64,000 nt of DNA from Aromatoleum buckelii (GCF_012910785.2 NZ_WTVH02000010.1:1550001-1614000); one strand, 5' to 3'; numbered from the stretch's first letter, positions 54,222-63,758 are shown. Notes: generated by a model from the letters alone, not told the origin. Numbers and translations: made by a program.

Positions 54222-55049
54222 TCACACGATCCGGCCGGCCATCGGCGACGACGGCGCCGCGGCGAAGCGGCGTGGAATGCGGCCGGCGAGGTAGGCATCG
54301 CGCCCCGCTTCGACAGCGAAGCGCATCGCCCGCGCCATCCGGATCGGATCGCGTGCGCCCGCGATCGCCGTGTTCATCAGCACGCCGTCGCAACCCAGCT
54401 CCATCGCGATCGCCGCGTCCGACGCGGTGCCGACTCCGGCATCGACGATCACCGGCACTTTCGCCTGCTCGATGATCAGCGACAGGTTCCACGGGTTGAG
54501 GATGCCCATGCCCGAGCCGATCAGGCTCGCGAGCGGCATCACCGCGACACAGCCGAGGTCCTCGAGGATGCGCGCCTGGATCGGGTCGTCGCTGCAATAC
54601 ACCATCACGTCGAAGCCGTCCTTCACGAGCGCCTCCGCCGCCTTCAGCGTCTCGGGCATGTTCGGGAACAGCGTCCTGTCGTCGCCGAGCACTTCGAGCT
54701 TGCACAGCGGGTGACCGTCGAGAAGCTCGCGCGCGAGCTGCAGCGTGTAGACGGCATCCGCCGCGGTGTAGCAGCCGCCGGTGTTCGGCAGGATCGTGAA
54801 CCGGTCCGGTGGCACCGCGTCGAGCAGGCTCGGCTCGTTCGCGTGCTGGCCGATGTTCACGCGGCGGATCGTCACGGTGACGATCCCGGTGCCGCTCTCA
54901 TCGACCGCCGCGCGCGTTTCGTCGAAATCGCGGTACTTGCCGGTGCCGACCAGGAGGCGCGACGCGTAGCTCCTGCCGGCGATCGTGAATCCTTCGTCCG
55001 CCTGCGGCGCGGCCCGCAAGGAGTCGTCCGGCGTGTCGTTCGGCTTCAT
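54222..55049 (-). CDS. thiG: Thiazole synthase ThiG
   Basis: 275 residues. A TIM-barrel protein with [22 protein letters not shown], where Lys forms the imine with deoxyxylulose phosphate, then [25 protein letters not shown] and [16 protein letters not shown]. It makes the thiamine thiazole with sulfur from ThiS thiocarboxylate. thiS is 27 bases upstream. The rest of the thiamine set (thiC, thiE, thiO) is not in the window. It lies between xsc and tauX. Confidence 0.95.
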   Translation of the reverse strand: MKPNDTPDDSLRAAPQADEGFTIAGRSYASRLLVGTGKYRDFDETRAAVDESGTGIVTVTIRRVNIGQHANEPSLLDAVPPDRFTILPNTGGCYTAADAVYTLQLARELLDGHPLCKLEVLGDDRTLFPNMPETLKAAEALVKDGFDVMVYCSDDPIQARILEDLGCVAVMPLASLIGSGMGILNPWNLSLIIEQAKVPVIVDAGVGTASDAAIAMELGCDGVLMNTAIAGARDPIRMARAMRFAVEAGRDAYLAGRIPRRFAAAPSSPMAGRIV

Positions 55050-55075
55050 GTTCTCGCTCCTTTTCTGATTGATTC

Positions 55076-55285
55076 CTAGCCGCCGCCAATGGCGACGACA
55101 ATCTCGACGCGGTCGGCGACGCATAGCGCGCGCTTGCCCCAGCGAGGCGCCGGCACGACTTCGCGGTTCACCGCGACCGCGACGCGCTTGCCGACGAGCT
55201 CGAGGCTTGCGATCAGGTCGTGCAGCGTCGCGCCCGCGCCGAGCTGGTATGCGGCGCCATTGAGTTCGATCGTCAGGGATTCCAC
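55076..55285 (-). CDS. thiS: Sulfur carrier protein ThiS
   Basis: 69 residues with the ubiquitin-like fold and the essential C-terminal GlyGly ([10 protein letters not shown]). It carries sulfur as a thiocarboxylate to ThiG. Its gene precedes thiG in the same operon. Confidence 0.95.
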   Translation of the reverse strand: MESLTIELNGAAYQLGAGATLHDLIASLELVGKRVAVAVNREVVPAPRWGKRALCVADRVEIVVAIGGG

Positions 55286-55396
55286 TTCGGGACCTCCGGT
55301 AAAACTTGGCGCCGCGTCGATGGGCGCGTTCGTGATGACTTTTCGGGGGCGTTCATGCGGTTCCTGTTGAGGGAGTCGTTGCGGATCGAACGAGTC

Positions 55397-56434
55397 TTAC
55401 GCGAGCGCGCGGCTGACGAAGACCATCGCGAGCATGTAGGCGGCGACGAACAGCGCTTCGCCGGACAGCAGCGCGATCGGCTTCCAGCCGAGCTCGGCGA
55501 GCTTTTCGAGCGAAGTTTTCACGCCGAGCGCGGCGATCGAGATCACTAAGCACCAGCGCGAGACGTCCGAGCTGAGTGCGACGACCGGTTCGGGAATCCA
55601 GCCGAGACTGTTCAGCGTCGCAAGCGCGGCGAACGCGACGAGGAAGAGCGGCAGCACAGGGGTCTTCTTGCCGTTCGCGCCGTGCTCGCGCTTGCGCTCG
55701 GCGTGGAACATCATCGCGAGCACGACGACGACCGGCATCAGCATCGCGACGCGGAACATCTTCGCGAGCGTCGCCGCGTCGCCGACTTCGGGCGAAATGA
55801 TCAGGCCCGCACCGACGACCTGCGCGACGTCATGGATCGAGCCGCCGAGGAAGAGGCCGGCCTCGCTGACGGACAGCCCCGCCGCCTTGACGACGAGCGG
55901 ATAGAGCACCATCGCGACGGTCGAGAAGATCGCGACGCCGATCGCGGTCAATAGCGTGTAGCGCTCGTTGTCGCGCGTCGCCGGCAGCGTCGAGGAGATC
56001 GCGAGCGTCGCCGAGATCCCGCAGATCCCGGTGCCGCCGCCCGACAGCAGGCCGAGCATCGGCGGCAGGCCGAGGAGCCGTGCGAACAGCAGGCCGAACG
56101 TGATCGTCAGCACGACCGCGCCGACGAGCGCGCCGACGCCGACGAGACCGAGATCGCTGACGTCGGTCGCGACGATGCGGGCGCCGAGCAGCGCGACGCC
56201 GAAGCGCACGAGCTTTTTCGCGGAAGCCTCGATGCCCGGGATGCACTTCTCGCTGTCGGCGAGGAAATGGAATGCGATGCCGATCAGCAGCGCATAGAGA
56301 AACTGGGGTCCGCCGTAGTGATCGGACACGAAAGTCGCGGTGATCGCGATCACGGTGCAGAGCATGAAACCCGGCATCAGCACGCGCACCCCGTGGAACA
56401 TCGCCGGTGGCGCGAAGGTGGTGTGAGTGGTCAT
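55397..56434 (-). CDS. tauZ: YeiH-family putative sulfate/sulfite exporter (TauZ-like)
   Basis: 345 residues with about ten membrane helices, including RFGVALLGARIVATDVSDLG and GGGTGICGISATLAIS, the UPF0324/YeiH pattern. The family is found in taurine and sulfonate clusters (TauZ) and is thought to export sulfite or sulfate released by Xsc. It is 80 bases after xsc on the same strand. Confidence 0.8.
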   Translation of the reverse strand: MTTHTTFAPPAMFHGVRVLMPGFMLCTVIAITATFVSDHYGGPQFLYALLIGIAFHFLADSEKCIPGIEASAKKLVRFGVALLGARIVATDVSDLGLVGVGALVGAVVLTITFGLLFARLLGLPPMLGLLSGGGTGICGISATLAISSTLPATRDNERYTLLTAIGVAIFSTVAMVLYPLVVKAAGLSVSEAGLFLGGSIHDVAQVVGAGLIISPEVGDAATLAKMFRVAMLMPVVVVLAMMFHAERKREHGANGKKTPVLPLFLVAFAALATLNSLGWIPEPVVALSSDVSRWCLVISIAALGVKTSLEKLAELGWKPIALLSGEALFVAAYMLAMVFVSRALA

Positions 56435-56514
56435 GGGATCGAGCTCCGAAGTGGGATGTCGGGTAGGGACGCCGGCGCGCGAAGTGCCGTCGGCGTCCCG
56501 GCAGTCAGAACCGG

Positions 56515-58326
56515 TCAGACGTAGTCCTTGTACTTATCGAGGAGGCGCACAGGCTTGGACAGCGCGTCACGGCGGAATGGATCCCCGAGTTCGCGTGTGC
56601 ACATGATCTCGATGATGCAGGTCTTGCCCTGAGTCATCTGCAGGTCGATCGCGCGCTGAAGCGCGGGGCCGACATCCTCGAGCCGATCCACAGTGATGCC
56701 CTCCGCGCCCATCGCACGGGCGATCGCCGCGAAGCTCTGGTTGTCGAGCTCGCCGGCGACGAAGCGGCGGTTGTAGAAGTCCACCTGGTTCTTCTTCTCC
56801 GCGCCCCACTGCCGGTTATGGAACACGACCGCGGTCACCGGAATGTTGTGGCGCACGCAAGTCATCGTCTCCATCAGGCTCATGCCCCACGCGCCGTCGC
56901 CGGCGTACGACACCGCCGGACGGTGCGGCGCGGCGACCTTCGCGCCAATGATCGTCGGGAACGCATAGCCGCAGTTGCCGAAGCTCATCGCAGCGAAGAA
57001 GCTCCGCGGCTTCTCGAAGCGCAGGTAGCTGTTCGCAACCGAGTTGATGTTGCCGATGTCGGTCGACACCATCACGTCGGGAGGCATCGCCTTTTCCAGC
57101 TCGCGCAGCACTTGGCGCGGATGCAGGTACTCGCCGCCGGAGAACGGACGCTCGTTCGCGTTCTCCTCGATCATGTCGAGGCTGAACGGGTCGCGCTCGT
57201 GCGTCCATTCGTCGAGCTCGCGCTCCCACGCCGCCTTCTCGGCGGCGATCTTGCCGGCGCGCTGCGCCTTCGTGGCGTCGCATTCGAGGGCACGGTCCGC
57301 CAGACGCTGCGTGAGCGCGACGGCCGCTGCCTTCGCGTCGCCGCAGATGCCGACGGAGATCTTCTTCACGAGGCCGAGCATCTTGTTGTCGGCGTCGATC
57401 TGGATGATCTTCGCGTTCTTCGGCCAGTAGTCCATGCCGTGCTGCGGCAGCGTGCCGAAAGGTCCGAGGCGCGAGCCGAGCGCGATCACGACATCCGCCT
57501 GGCTCATCAGCTTCATCGCCGCCTTCGAGCCTTGGTAGCCGAGCGGACCGCACCACAGCGGGTGGCTCGCCGGAAACGAGTCGTTGTGCAGGTAGCTATT
57601 GACGACCGGAGCCCCGAGCCACTCGGCGAGCGCCTTGCACTCCTCGATCGCGTCGGCCATCACGACGCCGCCGCCGGAGATGATCACCGGGAACTTCGCG
57701 GTCGCGAGGATCTCCGCCGCTTCGTTGAGGCTCTGCTCGCCGCCGGCGCCGCGATCGAGACGCGAGGGCTGCGGAATCTCGCACGTGATCTCGCCGTAGA
57801 AGTAATCGCGCGGAATATTGAGCTGGGTCGGCCCCATCTCACTCATCGCGCGATCGAAGCAGCGCCCGGTGAATTCGGCTATCCGCGCCGGGTTCGTCAC
57901 GTGGCCCTGGTACTTCGTGAACTCTTGGAACATCGGCAACTGCTTGCACTCCTGGAAGCCGCCGAGGCCCATCGTCATGGTGCCGGTCTCGGGCGTGACG
58001 ATCACGACGGGGCTGTGCGCCCAGTACGCCGCGGCGATCGACGTCACGCAGTTGCTGATGCCGGGGCCGTTCTGGCCGATCACGACGCCGTGGCGACCCG
58101 ACACGCGTGAGTAGCCGTCAGCCATGTGCCCCGCGCCCTGCTCATGCACCACCGGAATCAGGCGGATGCCGGCCGGCGCGAAGATGTCCATCGCATCCAT
58201 GAACGCCGATCCCATGATGCCGAACATGTCGGTCACGCCATTGGCAACCATCGTTTCGACGAAAGCCTCCGAGGGGGTCATCTTCTGCGGGCCGCTCACG
58301 ACTTGGCGGGGGTCTTTTTCGCTCAT
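56515..58326 (-). CDS. xsc: Sulfoacetaldehyde acetyltransferase
   Basis: 603 residues, a thiamine-diphosphate enzyme of the acetolactate-synthase fold. It carries the N-terminal catalytic Glu (PVVHEQGAGHMADGYSR) and the diphosphate/Mg site GDGAWGMSLMETMTCVRHN. The opening SEAFVETMVANGVTDMFGIMGSAFMDAMD is typical of Xsc. It splits sulfoacetaldehyde with phosphate to acetyl phosphate and sulfite. It is the key desulfonation step after TauXY. No pta follows. It has its own shared-type promoter and a GGAG ribosome-binding site. Confidence 0.92.
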   Translation of the reverse strand: MSEKDPRQVVSGPQKMTPSEAFVETMVANGVTDMFGIMGSAFMDAMDIFAPAGIRLIPVVHEQGAGHMADGYSRVSGRHGVVIGQNGPGISNCVTSIAAAYWAHSPVVIVTPETGTMTMGLGGFQECKQLPMFQEFTKYQGHVTNPARIAEFTGRCFDRAMSEMGPTQLNIPRDYFYGEITCEIPQPSRLDRGAGGEQSLNEAAEILATAKFPVIISGGGVVMADAIEECKALAEWLGAPVVNSYLHNDSFPASHPLWCGPLGYQGSKAAMKLMSQADVVIALGSRLGPFGTLPQHGMDYWPKNAKIIQIDADNKMLGLVKKISVGICGDAKAAAVALTQRLADRALECDATKAQRAGKIAAEKAAWERELDEWTHERDPFSLDMIEENANERPFSGGEYLHPRQVLRELEKAMPPDVMVSTDIGNINSVANSYLRFEKPRSFFAAMSFGNCGYAFPTIIGAKVAAPHRPAVSYAGDGAWGMSLMETMTCVRHNIPVTAVVFHNRQWGAEKKNQVDFYNRRFVAGELDNQSFAAIARAMGAEGITVDRLEDVGPALQRAIDLQMTQGKTCIIEIMCTRELGDPFRRDALSKPVRLLDKYKDYV

Positions 58327-58406
58327 CTTGCTGTCTCCTGCTCACAGGGTGGTGGGGAAGTTATCGATTCCGGCACTCTTCGTTCCGTTTTTCGATACTT
58401 GATCAC

Positions 58407-58435
58407 AATGTAGCTGGAGGCCAGGGCGGCGTCAA
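58407..58435 (-). promoter_or_regulatory. Sigma70 promoter of xsc
   Basis: TTGACG and TACATT are 17 bases apart on the minus strand. GTGATCAAGTATCGAAAAAC follows, as before tauX. The ATG of xsc is about 80 bases downstream. Confidence 0.75.
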
Positions 58436-58480
58436 TACGTTATTTCAATTTTTAGAACTTATTGTCTCTTTATTCGAAAT
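58436..58480 (-). promoter_or_regulatory. Operator region of the xsc promoter (direct repeats)
   Basis: On the minus strand GTTCTAAAAATTGAAATA abuts the -35, and TTTCGAATAAAGAGA lies one repeat unit upstream. It matches the elements before tauX and the permease. Confidence 0.6.
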
Positions 58481-58575
58481 CATCATGAGCAAATTGGAGG
58501 CTCTCCCGCGACGAGTTCGCCGTGCGCCCGAGGATCTCGCCCGCCCCGAGCAGCACTGGCGGATGGGCGAAGAAT

Positions 58576-58602
58576 GAAAACGGCACCCGAAACGGGTGCC
58601 GC
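58576..58602 (-). terminator. Rho-independent terminator after the permease gene
   Basis: A seven-base stem GGCACCC / GGGTGCC with a five-base loop, ending in GTTTTC on the minus strand, about 60 bases after the permease stop. A good candidate. Confidence 0.7.
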
Positions 58603-58662
58603 CAAACAAGCGATCGGACGAACGCGAATCGCGGCCCGGAATCCGCCCGGGTGCGCGACGCG

Positions 58663-60090
58663 TTACCGCTTCTCGAATACCTGCATTTCCATCACGACCG
58701 GTTCGAACTGCGGTTTCGACCCCCAGAGGCATTTCGCCGCGTACGCAGCGAGCAGGATGCCGAGGCTCACGACGCCGAGCAGCAGCGGCGTGCGTTGCTC
58801 GGGAATGAAGGCCATCGCGACGACGATCGAAAGCATGCCGACGATCGCGACCCACGTGAGGTACGGGTAGCACCACATTTTCACGCGCAGCCGCGCCGGA
58901 TCTTCCTTTTCGAGGCGGGCACGCAGGCGCAGCTGCGATACGGCGATCGACACATAGACGAAGATCGCGACGGTGCCGTACGAGTTGACGAGGAACGCGA
59001 AGACGGTGTCGGGCGACACGTAGGACATCACGACTGCGCCGTAACCGAACAGCGTCGCGGCGAGGATCGCCGGCACCGGCACACCGTTGCGGCTGACTTT
59101 CGCGAGCGTTTTCGGGGCGTCGCCGCGCTGCGTCAGCGCAAACAGCATCCGCGACGATGCATAGAGACCGGAGTTCAGCGCCGACAGCACCGCGATCAGC
59201 ACGATCGCGTTCATGATGTGGGCGGCCGCCGGAATGCCCATTGCGTCGAGCGCGCTGACGTAGGGCGTCGCGATGCCGGCCGAATTCCACGGGATGAGGC
59301 AGACGACGAGCAATACCGATCCGACGTAGAAGCACAGCACCCGCGTGATCACCGAGTTCGTCGCCTTCGCGACCGCGCGTTGCGGCTCCGAGGTTTCGGC
59401 CGCAGCAACGGTGACGATTTCGGCGCCGAAGTAAAAGGCAGTCGCGGCGACCGCTCCGGTCAGCACCGGCACGATGCCGTTCGGCATGAAGCCGCCGTGC
59501 GCGGTGAGGTTCGACACGTTCGCTGACACGTCGGGCCACATGCCGAACACGTAGAGTCCGCCGAGGAACAGGAACACGACGATCGCCGCGACCTTGATCG
59601 ACGCGAACCAGAACTCGAACTCGCCGAACGACTTCACCGACACGAGGTTCGTCATCGTCAGCGTGACGAGCAGCACGAGGCTGATGATCCACGCCGGCAC
59701 GTCCGGCAACCAGTAGCGCACCAGCTCGGCCCCGGCGACCGCTTCGAGCGCGACGACGATGACCCAGAAGTACCAGTACATCCAGCCGGTGAGGAAACCG
59801 GCGAGATTGCCGACGACGGGTCGATCCGACCACGCGGCGCGCGCGAATTCGTAGAAGGCCCCGGTGGCGGGCATCGCCGTGGCCATCTCGCCGAGCATGC
59901 GCATCACGAGCACGACGAGTCCGCCGGTGAGCAGGAAGGACAGCACCGCGGCCGGCCCCGCGGACTTGATCACGACGCCGCTGCCGACGAAGAGTCCCGC
60001 ACCGATGACGCCGCCGAGCGCAATCATCGTCATGTGCCGCTGCTTGAGGCCGTGCTGCAGCCCGCCCGAATTTACCGCTTTCGATTCCAT
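58663..60090 (-). CDS. Amino-acid permease (GABA permease-like, APC family)
   Basis: 475 residues with about 12 membrane helices. It opens with LKQRHMTMIALGGVIGAGLFVGSG, the APC substrate-binding loop, and continues with GEMATAMPATGAFYEFARAAWS. The ATG chosen has an AGGAGAGA site before it. It is most like GabP/AnsP-type amine and amino-acid importers. Its promoter shares the tauX/xsc elements, so taurine or a related amine is a plausible substrate, next to the TRAP system. Confidence 0.85.
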   Translation of the reverse strand: MESKAVNSGGLQHGLKQRHMTMIALGGVIGAGLFVGSGVVIKSAGPAAVLSFLLTGGLVVLVMRMLGEMATAMPATGAFYEFARAAWSDRPVVGNLAGFLTGWMYWYFWVIVVALEAVAGAELVRYWLPDVPAWIISLVLLVTLTMTNLVSVKSFGEFEFWFASIKVAAIVVFLFLGGLYVFGMWPDVSANVSNLTAHGGFMPNGIVPVLTGAVAATAFYFGAEIVTVAAAETSEPQRAVAKATNSVITRVLCFYVGSVLLVVCLIPWNSAGIATPYVSALDAMGIPAAAHIMNAIVLIAVLSALNSGLYASSRMLFALTQRGDAPKTLAKVSRNGVPVPAILAATLFGYGAVVMSYVSPDTVFAFLVNSYGTVAIFVYVSIAVSQLRLRARLEKEDPARLRVKMWCYPYLTWVAIVGMLSIVVAMAFIPEQRTPLLLGVVSLGILLAAYAAKCLWGSKPQFEPVVMEMQVFEKR

Positions 60091-60230
60091 GTCTCTCTCC
60101 TCGTTGGCTGCGGGCTTCGAGGCCACGCTCCGAAGTGCCAGGTGCGGCGCGGTCGTGACGGCCCATCATGCGGCCGGCGCGACGCCGGCCCTGTGCTGCG
60201 CCTTATCTGTTCATCCAGCGCTTTTATCGA

Positions 60231-60259
60231 AATCTAGGACGGGTCGGTGAGTTCGTCAA
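60231..60259 (-). promoter_or_regulatory. Sigma70 promoter of the permease gene
   Basis: TTGACG and TAGATT are 17 bases apart on the minus strand. It is the third promoter of the shared design and is divergent to the CobS-like gene. Confidence 0.7.
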
Positions 60260-60304
60260 TATCTTATTTCTATTTTCGGAACCCCTTGTATCTTTAATCG
60301 GAAC
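60260..60304. promoter_or_regulatory. Operator region between permease and cobS-like gene
   Basis: Minus-strand reading shows two close direct repeats, GTTCCGATTAAAGATA and GTTCCGAAAATAGAAATA, starting 22 bases apart (two helical turns), and the second touches the -35. This is the clearest copy of the element and may also control the divergent cobS-like operon. Confidence 0.65.
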
Positions 60305-60347
60305 GTCCTTATCATGAGCCGAATAGAAAACCCAGGAGACCGCCGTG

Positions 60348-61325
60348 ATGGAACTCGCGCTCGACCAACCTAACTGCCACGTGTGCGTGCGCTCGGTGTT
60401 CGGTATCGATTCGGACCTCGAAGTCCCGGCCTTCGCGATGCGCGACGACCACGTGCCGGAGATCGACCCGGCCTACCGCTTCAACCCCGACGTGACGCTC
60501 GCGATCCTCGCGGGCTTCACCCGCGACCGGCGCGTAATGGTTCAGGGCCTGCATGGAACGGGAAAGTCGACGCATATCGAGCAGGTGGCCGCGCGGCTGA
60601 ACTGGCCATGCGTGCGCGTGAACCTCGACGGCCACATCAGCCGGCTGGACCTCGTCGGCAAGGACACGATCGTTGTCCGCGACGGCAAGCAGGTCACCGA
60701 ATTCCAGGAAGGCATCGTCCCGTGGGCGCTGCAGCGGCCGATCGCGCTGATCTTCGACGAGTACGACGCCGGCCGGCCCGACGTGATGTTCGTGATCCAG
60801 CGCATCCTCGAGCGCGACGGCAAGTTCACGCTGCTCGACCAGAACCGCGTGATCCGCCCGCATCCGTACTTCCGCCTGTTCGCGACGTCGAACACTGTCG
60901 GTCTCGGCAACCTGTCGGGCCTCTATCACGGCACGCAGGTGCTCAACCACGCGCAGATCGACCGCTGGAACATCGTCGCGACGCTGAACTACCTGCCGCC
61001 CGCTGAAGAAGTCGCGATCGTGCTCGCGCGCGTGCCGGCGAAGAACTGCGAGAGCGGCCGCAAGCTCGTCGCCGCGATGGTCGCGGTTGCCGATCTGACG
61101 CGCAAAGGCTTCGCCGCCGGCGACCTGTCGACGCTGATGTCGCCGCGCACGGTGATCACGTGGGCCGAGAACTGCGAGATCTTCCGCAACCCGGCGCTCG
61201 CATTCCGGCTGTCCTTCCTCAACAAGTGCGACGAGGTCGAGCGGCCGATCGTCGCCGAGTACTACCAGCGCTGCTTCGGTGAGGAGCTCGCCGAATCGTG
61301 GATGCTCGACCCGGCGGCGCAGTGA
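60348..61325 (+). CDS. CobS-like AAA+ ATPase
   Basis: 325 residues (a GTG one codon earlier is an alternative start; AGGAG lies just upstream). Walker [11 protein letters not shown] near residue 67, Walker [15 protein letters not shown] and sensor [11 protein letters not shown] are complete. It is very similar in style to CobS, the ATPase of cobaltochelatase CobNST, and a member of the MoxR group. No cobN is present. It forms a pair with the VWA protein encoded next, sharing a TGATG junction. Confidence 0.85.
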   Translation: MELALDQPNCHVCVRSVFGIDSDLEVPAFAMRDDHVPEIDPAYRFNPDVTLAILAGFTRDRRVMVQGLHGTGKSTHIEQVAARLNWPCVRVNLDGHISRLDLVGKDTIVVRDGKQVTEFQEGIVPWALQRPIALIFDEYDAGRPDVMFVIQRILERDGKFTLLDQNRVIRPHPYFRLFATSNTVGLGNLSGLYHGTQVLNHAQIDRWNIVATLNYLPPAEEVAIVLARVPAKNCESGRKLVAAMVAVADLTRKGFAAGDLSTLMSPRTVITWAENCEIFRNPALAFRLSFLNKCDEVERPIVAEYYQRCFGEELAESWMLDPAAQ

Positions 61326-63055
61326 TGCCGAGCGTTCAGGAGTCGGCTCGGCGCCAGCAGAAAGTCGAGGCGCTGTGCGCCGCGATGTTGCGCGCGCTGA
61401 CCGGCAAGCCGGCACTGCATTACCGCGGGCGGCGCCTGTACGCGGGCGAGCGGCGGGTGCCGGTGCACGCGCCGCACCTCGCGGTCGATCCCGGCGCCGA
61501 CGGTTTCACGGACTGCCGCGCGGCCGCCGACGGCGTTGCGCTGCGCCTGCTGCATTCGGATGCGACGCTGCACGCGAGCCTGTGCCCTGCCGATCCCGTC
61601 GAGCGCCTCGTGTTCGAGCTCGTCGAGCAGTTGCGCGTCGAGACGCTTGCGCCTGCGCAGATGCCGGGCCTCGCGGCGAACCTGCATGCGCGCTTCGCCA
61701 ACTGGTCGCGCGCGTTCCACCGCTCCGGTCTCACCGAAGGCAGCGTCGGCATCCTGCTCTACACCGTCACGCAGATGTGCTGGTCGCGGCTGAACTCGCG
61801 CCGCGTGCTCGAAGAGACCGAGGATTACATCGAGAGCACGCGGATGTCGCTCGTCGCGGCGCTCGGCACCTCGCTCGCGGGCATCCGCCGCGAGCGGCGC
61901 GAGCAGCGCGCCTATGCGACCCACGCGCTCGAGATTGCACGCGTCGTCGGCGAGCGCGTGTGCGCCGAGCGGGCGGCGGCGCAGGACGGCGACGCCGAAA
62001 CGCAGGACAAGGATGACGTGAAGCGCGGTTTCGCGCTGCTGCTCGACTTCGACGATGGCGACGCCGCCGGCGACGGCATCGCCGCGGCGACGACCGGCGC
62101 GAGCAAAGTGTTCGAGGACGCCGCGCTCGCGTACCGCGTGCATACGACGCGCTTCGACACCGAGATCGCCACCGCCACGCTCGTGCGCCGCGCGTTGCTC
62201 GCGGAATACCGCGAGCAACTCGACCGGCGTGTCGCCGAACAGGGCGTCAATCTCGCCCGCCTCGCGCGCGGACTCGCCGCGGTGCTCGCGCGTCCGGCAC
62301 AGGAGGGCTGGCGCTTCGGCGAGGAGGAAGGCCACATCGACGGGCGGCGCCTCGCCCAGCTCATCAGCTCGCCGGGCGAGCGCCGCGTGTTCCGCCGCGA
62401 GCGCCACGTCCCGCAGGCCGACTGCGTCGTGAGCTTCCTGCTCGACTGCTCCGGGTCGATGAAGACGTACATCGAGCCGGTTGCGGTGATGCTCGACGTG
62501 CTGATCCGCGCGCTAGGGATGATCGACGTCGCGACCGAGCTGCTCGGGTTCACGACCGGCGCCTGGAACGGCGGCCGCGCATATCGCGACTGGATGAACC
62601 GCGGTCGCCCTCGCCATCCCGGGCGACTCAACGAGGTCTGCCACCTGGTGTTCAAGGAGGCCGATCGCGGCTGGCGCCGCGCACGCGCCGACATCGCCGC
62701 GCTGTTCAAGGGCGACCTGTTCCGCGAAGGCATCGACGGCGAGGCGGTCGACTGGGCATGCAACCGGCTGCTCGCGAGGAGTGCGTCGCGCCGCATCCTG
62801 GTCGTGATCTCCGACGGCTGCCCGTCCGACAGCGCGACCGGCCTCGCGAACGACCCGTTCTACCTCGACAACCACTTGAAAGATGTTGTCGCACGGCGCG
62901 AACGCGAAGGCCAGGTCGAGATCGTCGGCATCGGCGTCGGGCTCGACCTGAGCCCGTTCTATCGCCGCAGCCTCGCGACCGACATGACGCAGGGGCTCGA
63001 CAACGCGCTCTTTGCCGACATCGTGCAACTCATCGGCGGGTCGCGACGGCGCTGA
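61325..63055 (+). CDS. CobT-like VWA-domain protein
   Basis: 576 residues. The N-terminal region resembles CobT and the C-terminal VWA domain has the metal-ion-dependent adhesion motif LLDCSGSMKTY near residue 380, followed by GFTTGAWNGGRAYRDW, a CobT-type stretch, and the second MIDAS Asp in VVISDGCPSDSA. With the CobS-like ATPase it should form a ring complex. In CobNST that complex helps insert cobalt; other AAA+/VWA pairs (CbbQO, NorQD) activate enzymes. Start is the ATG overlapping the cobS-like stop by one base. Confidence 0.85.
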   Translation: MPSVQESARRQQKVEALCAAMLRALTGKPALHYRGRRLYAGERRVPVHAPHLAVDPGADGFTDCRAAADGVALRLLHSDATLHASLCPADPVERLVFELVEQLRVETLAPAQMPGLAANLHARFANWSRAFHRSGLTEGSVGILLYTVTQMCWSRLNSRRVLEETEDYIESTRMSLVAALGTSLAGIRRERREQRAYATHALEIARVVGERVCAERAAAQDGDAETQDKDDVKRGFALLLDFDDGDAAGDGIAAATTGASKVFEDAALAYRVHTTRFDTEIATATLVRRALLAEYREQLDRRVAEQGVNLARLARGLAAVLARPAQEGWRFGEEEGHIDGRRLAQLISSPGERRVFRRERHVPQADCVVSFLLDCSGSMKTYIEPVAVMLDVLIRALGMIDVATELLGFTTGAWNGGRAYRDWMNRGRPRHPGRLNEVCHLVFKEADRGWRRARADIAALFKGDLFREGIDGEAVDWACNRLLARSASRRILVVISDGCPSDSATGLANDPFYLDNHLKDVVARREREGQVEIVGIGVGLDLSPFYRRSLATDMTQGLDNALFADIVQLIGGSRRR

Positions 63056-63136
63056 GCGCCGGCCTCGCCCGAGCAATCAAAGCGAAGGACGAAGACTGGA
63101 GTGCCGCCTGAGCGGACCGCCGGGCGAGGCTGAAGC

Positions 63137-63511
63137 TCAAGCCGCCGCGCCGCCGGCCGCGCCCCTTCTCGACTGCCGCCCGCCGTCGTCCCGCTGGTCG
63201 GCGCGGCGCGCGAGCGACGCGTCAAGCGCCGCGCGATCGTCGGGCGACAACGCGAGGCCGAGGGCCCCGAGGCGACGCAGCGTGTCGTCGAGCTCCCACG
63301 GCGCCGCGATCATGCGTTTCCTCCCGCTCCGCATCTGCACGTGCAGCCAGTAGCCGTCGGCCTCGGCTGCAGCGCGAAGATAAAGCCGCGCGACATTGTC
63401 CGGCTGCGCTTCGACCCACGCGAGCCCTTCGTGCTTGCGCCGCCGCCCGGCCACCCATGCAAGCGTCAGTGCGACGATGACCGCAGCAGCGGCGAGGATC
63501 AGTTCGAGCAT
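63137..63511 (-). CDS. Small membrane-anchored hypothetical protein
   Basis: 124 residues. One N-terminal membrane helix (MLELILAAAAVIVALTLAWV) is followed by a soluble domain (WVEAQPDNVARLYLRAAAEADGYW) and an Arg/Gly-rich tail. No family recognised. It converges with the cobT-like gene. Confidence 0.6.
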   Translation of the reverse strand: MLELILAAAAVIVALTLAWVAGRRRKHEGLAWVEAQPDNVARLYLRAAAEADGYWLHVQMRSGRKRMIAAPWELDDTLRRLGALGLALSPDDRAALDASLARRADQRDDGGRQSRRGAAGGAAA

Positions 63512-63758
63512 CGGATTCTCCTTTCGCAAATGACTTGCCATACCCGGCAAGGGAGCGGGCATCGCAACCACGGAACGGAGAATAAGACCGGATGCGGTTA
63601 TAAGGAGCGTATATCCTTAGCGCCTCTTTTCATATGGACCCCACGGCGCCCGTGCGGACGTGCCGCGCAATCGTGCGTAATTGCGACCCGTCGTGAAACG
63701 AGCCGGAGCGCGGACGTCGTCGCGCTCGCGTTCCTGTTGCCCCTGTCGCTGCGCGCAG
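63512..63758. other. Intergenic stretch without recognisable gene
   Basis: No family-bearing frame is seen. The segment around 63580-63650 is AT-richer (TTATAAGGAGCGTATATCC) and could contain the promoter of the small minus-strand protein gene or another element. Confidence 0.4.

Noticed and set aside
60348-63055. Cobalamin synthesis genes cobS and cobT
   Set aside because: The domains match in style, but cobN and every other cobalamin gene are absent and the pair shares control DNA with taurine genes; a firm cobST call was withheld.
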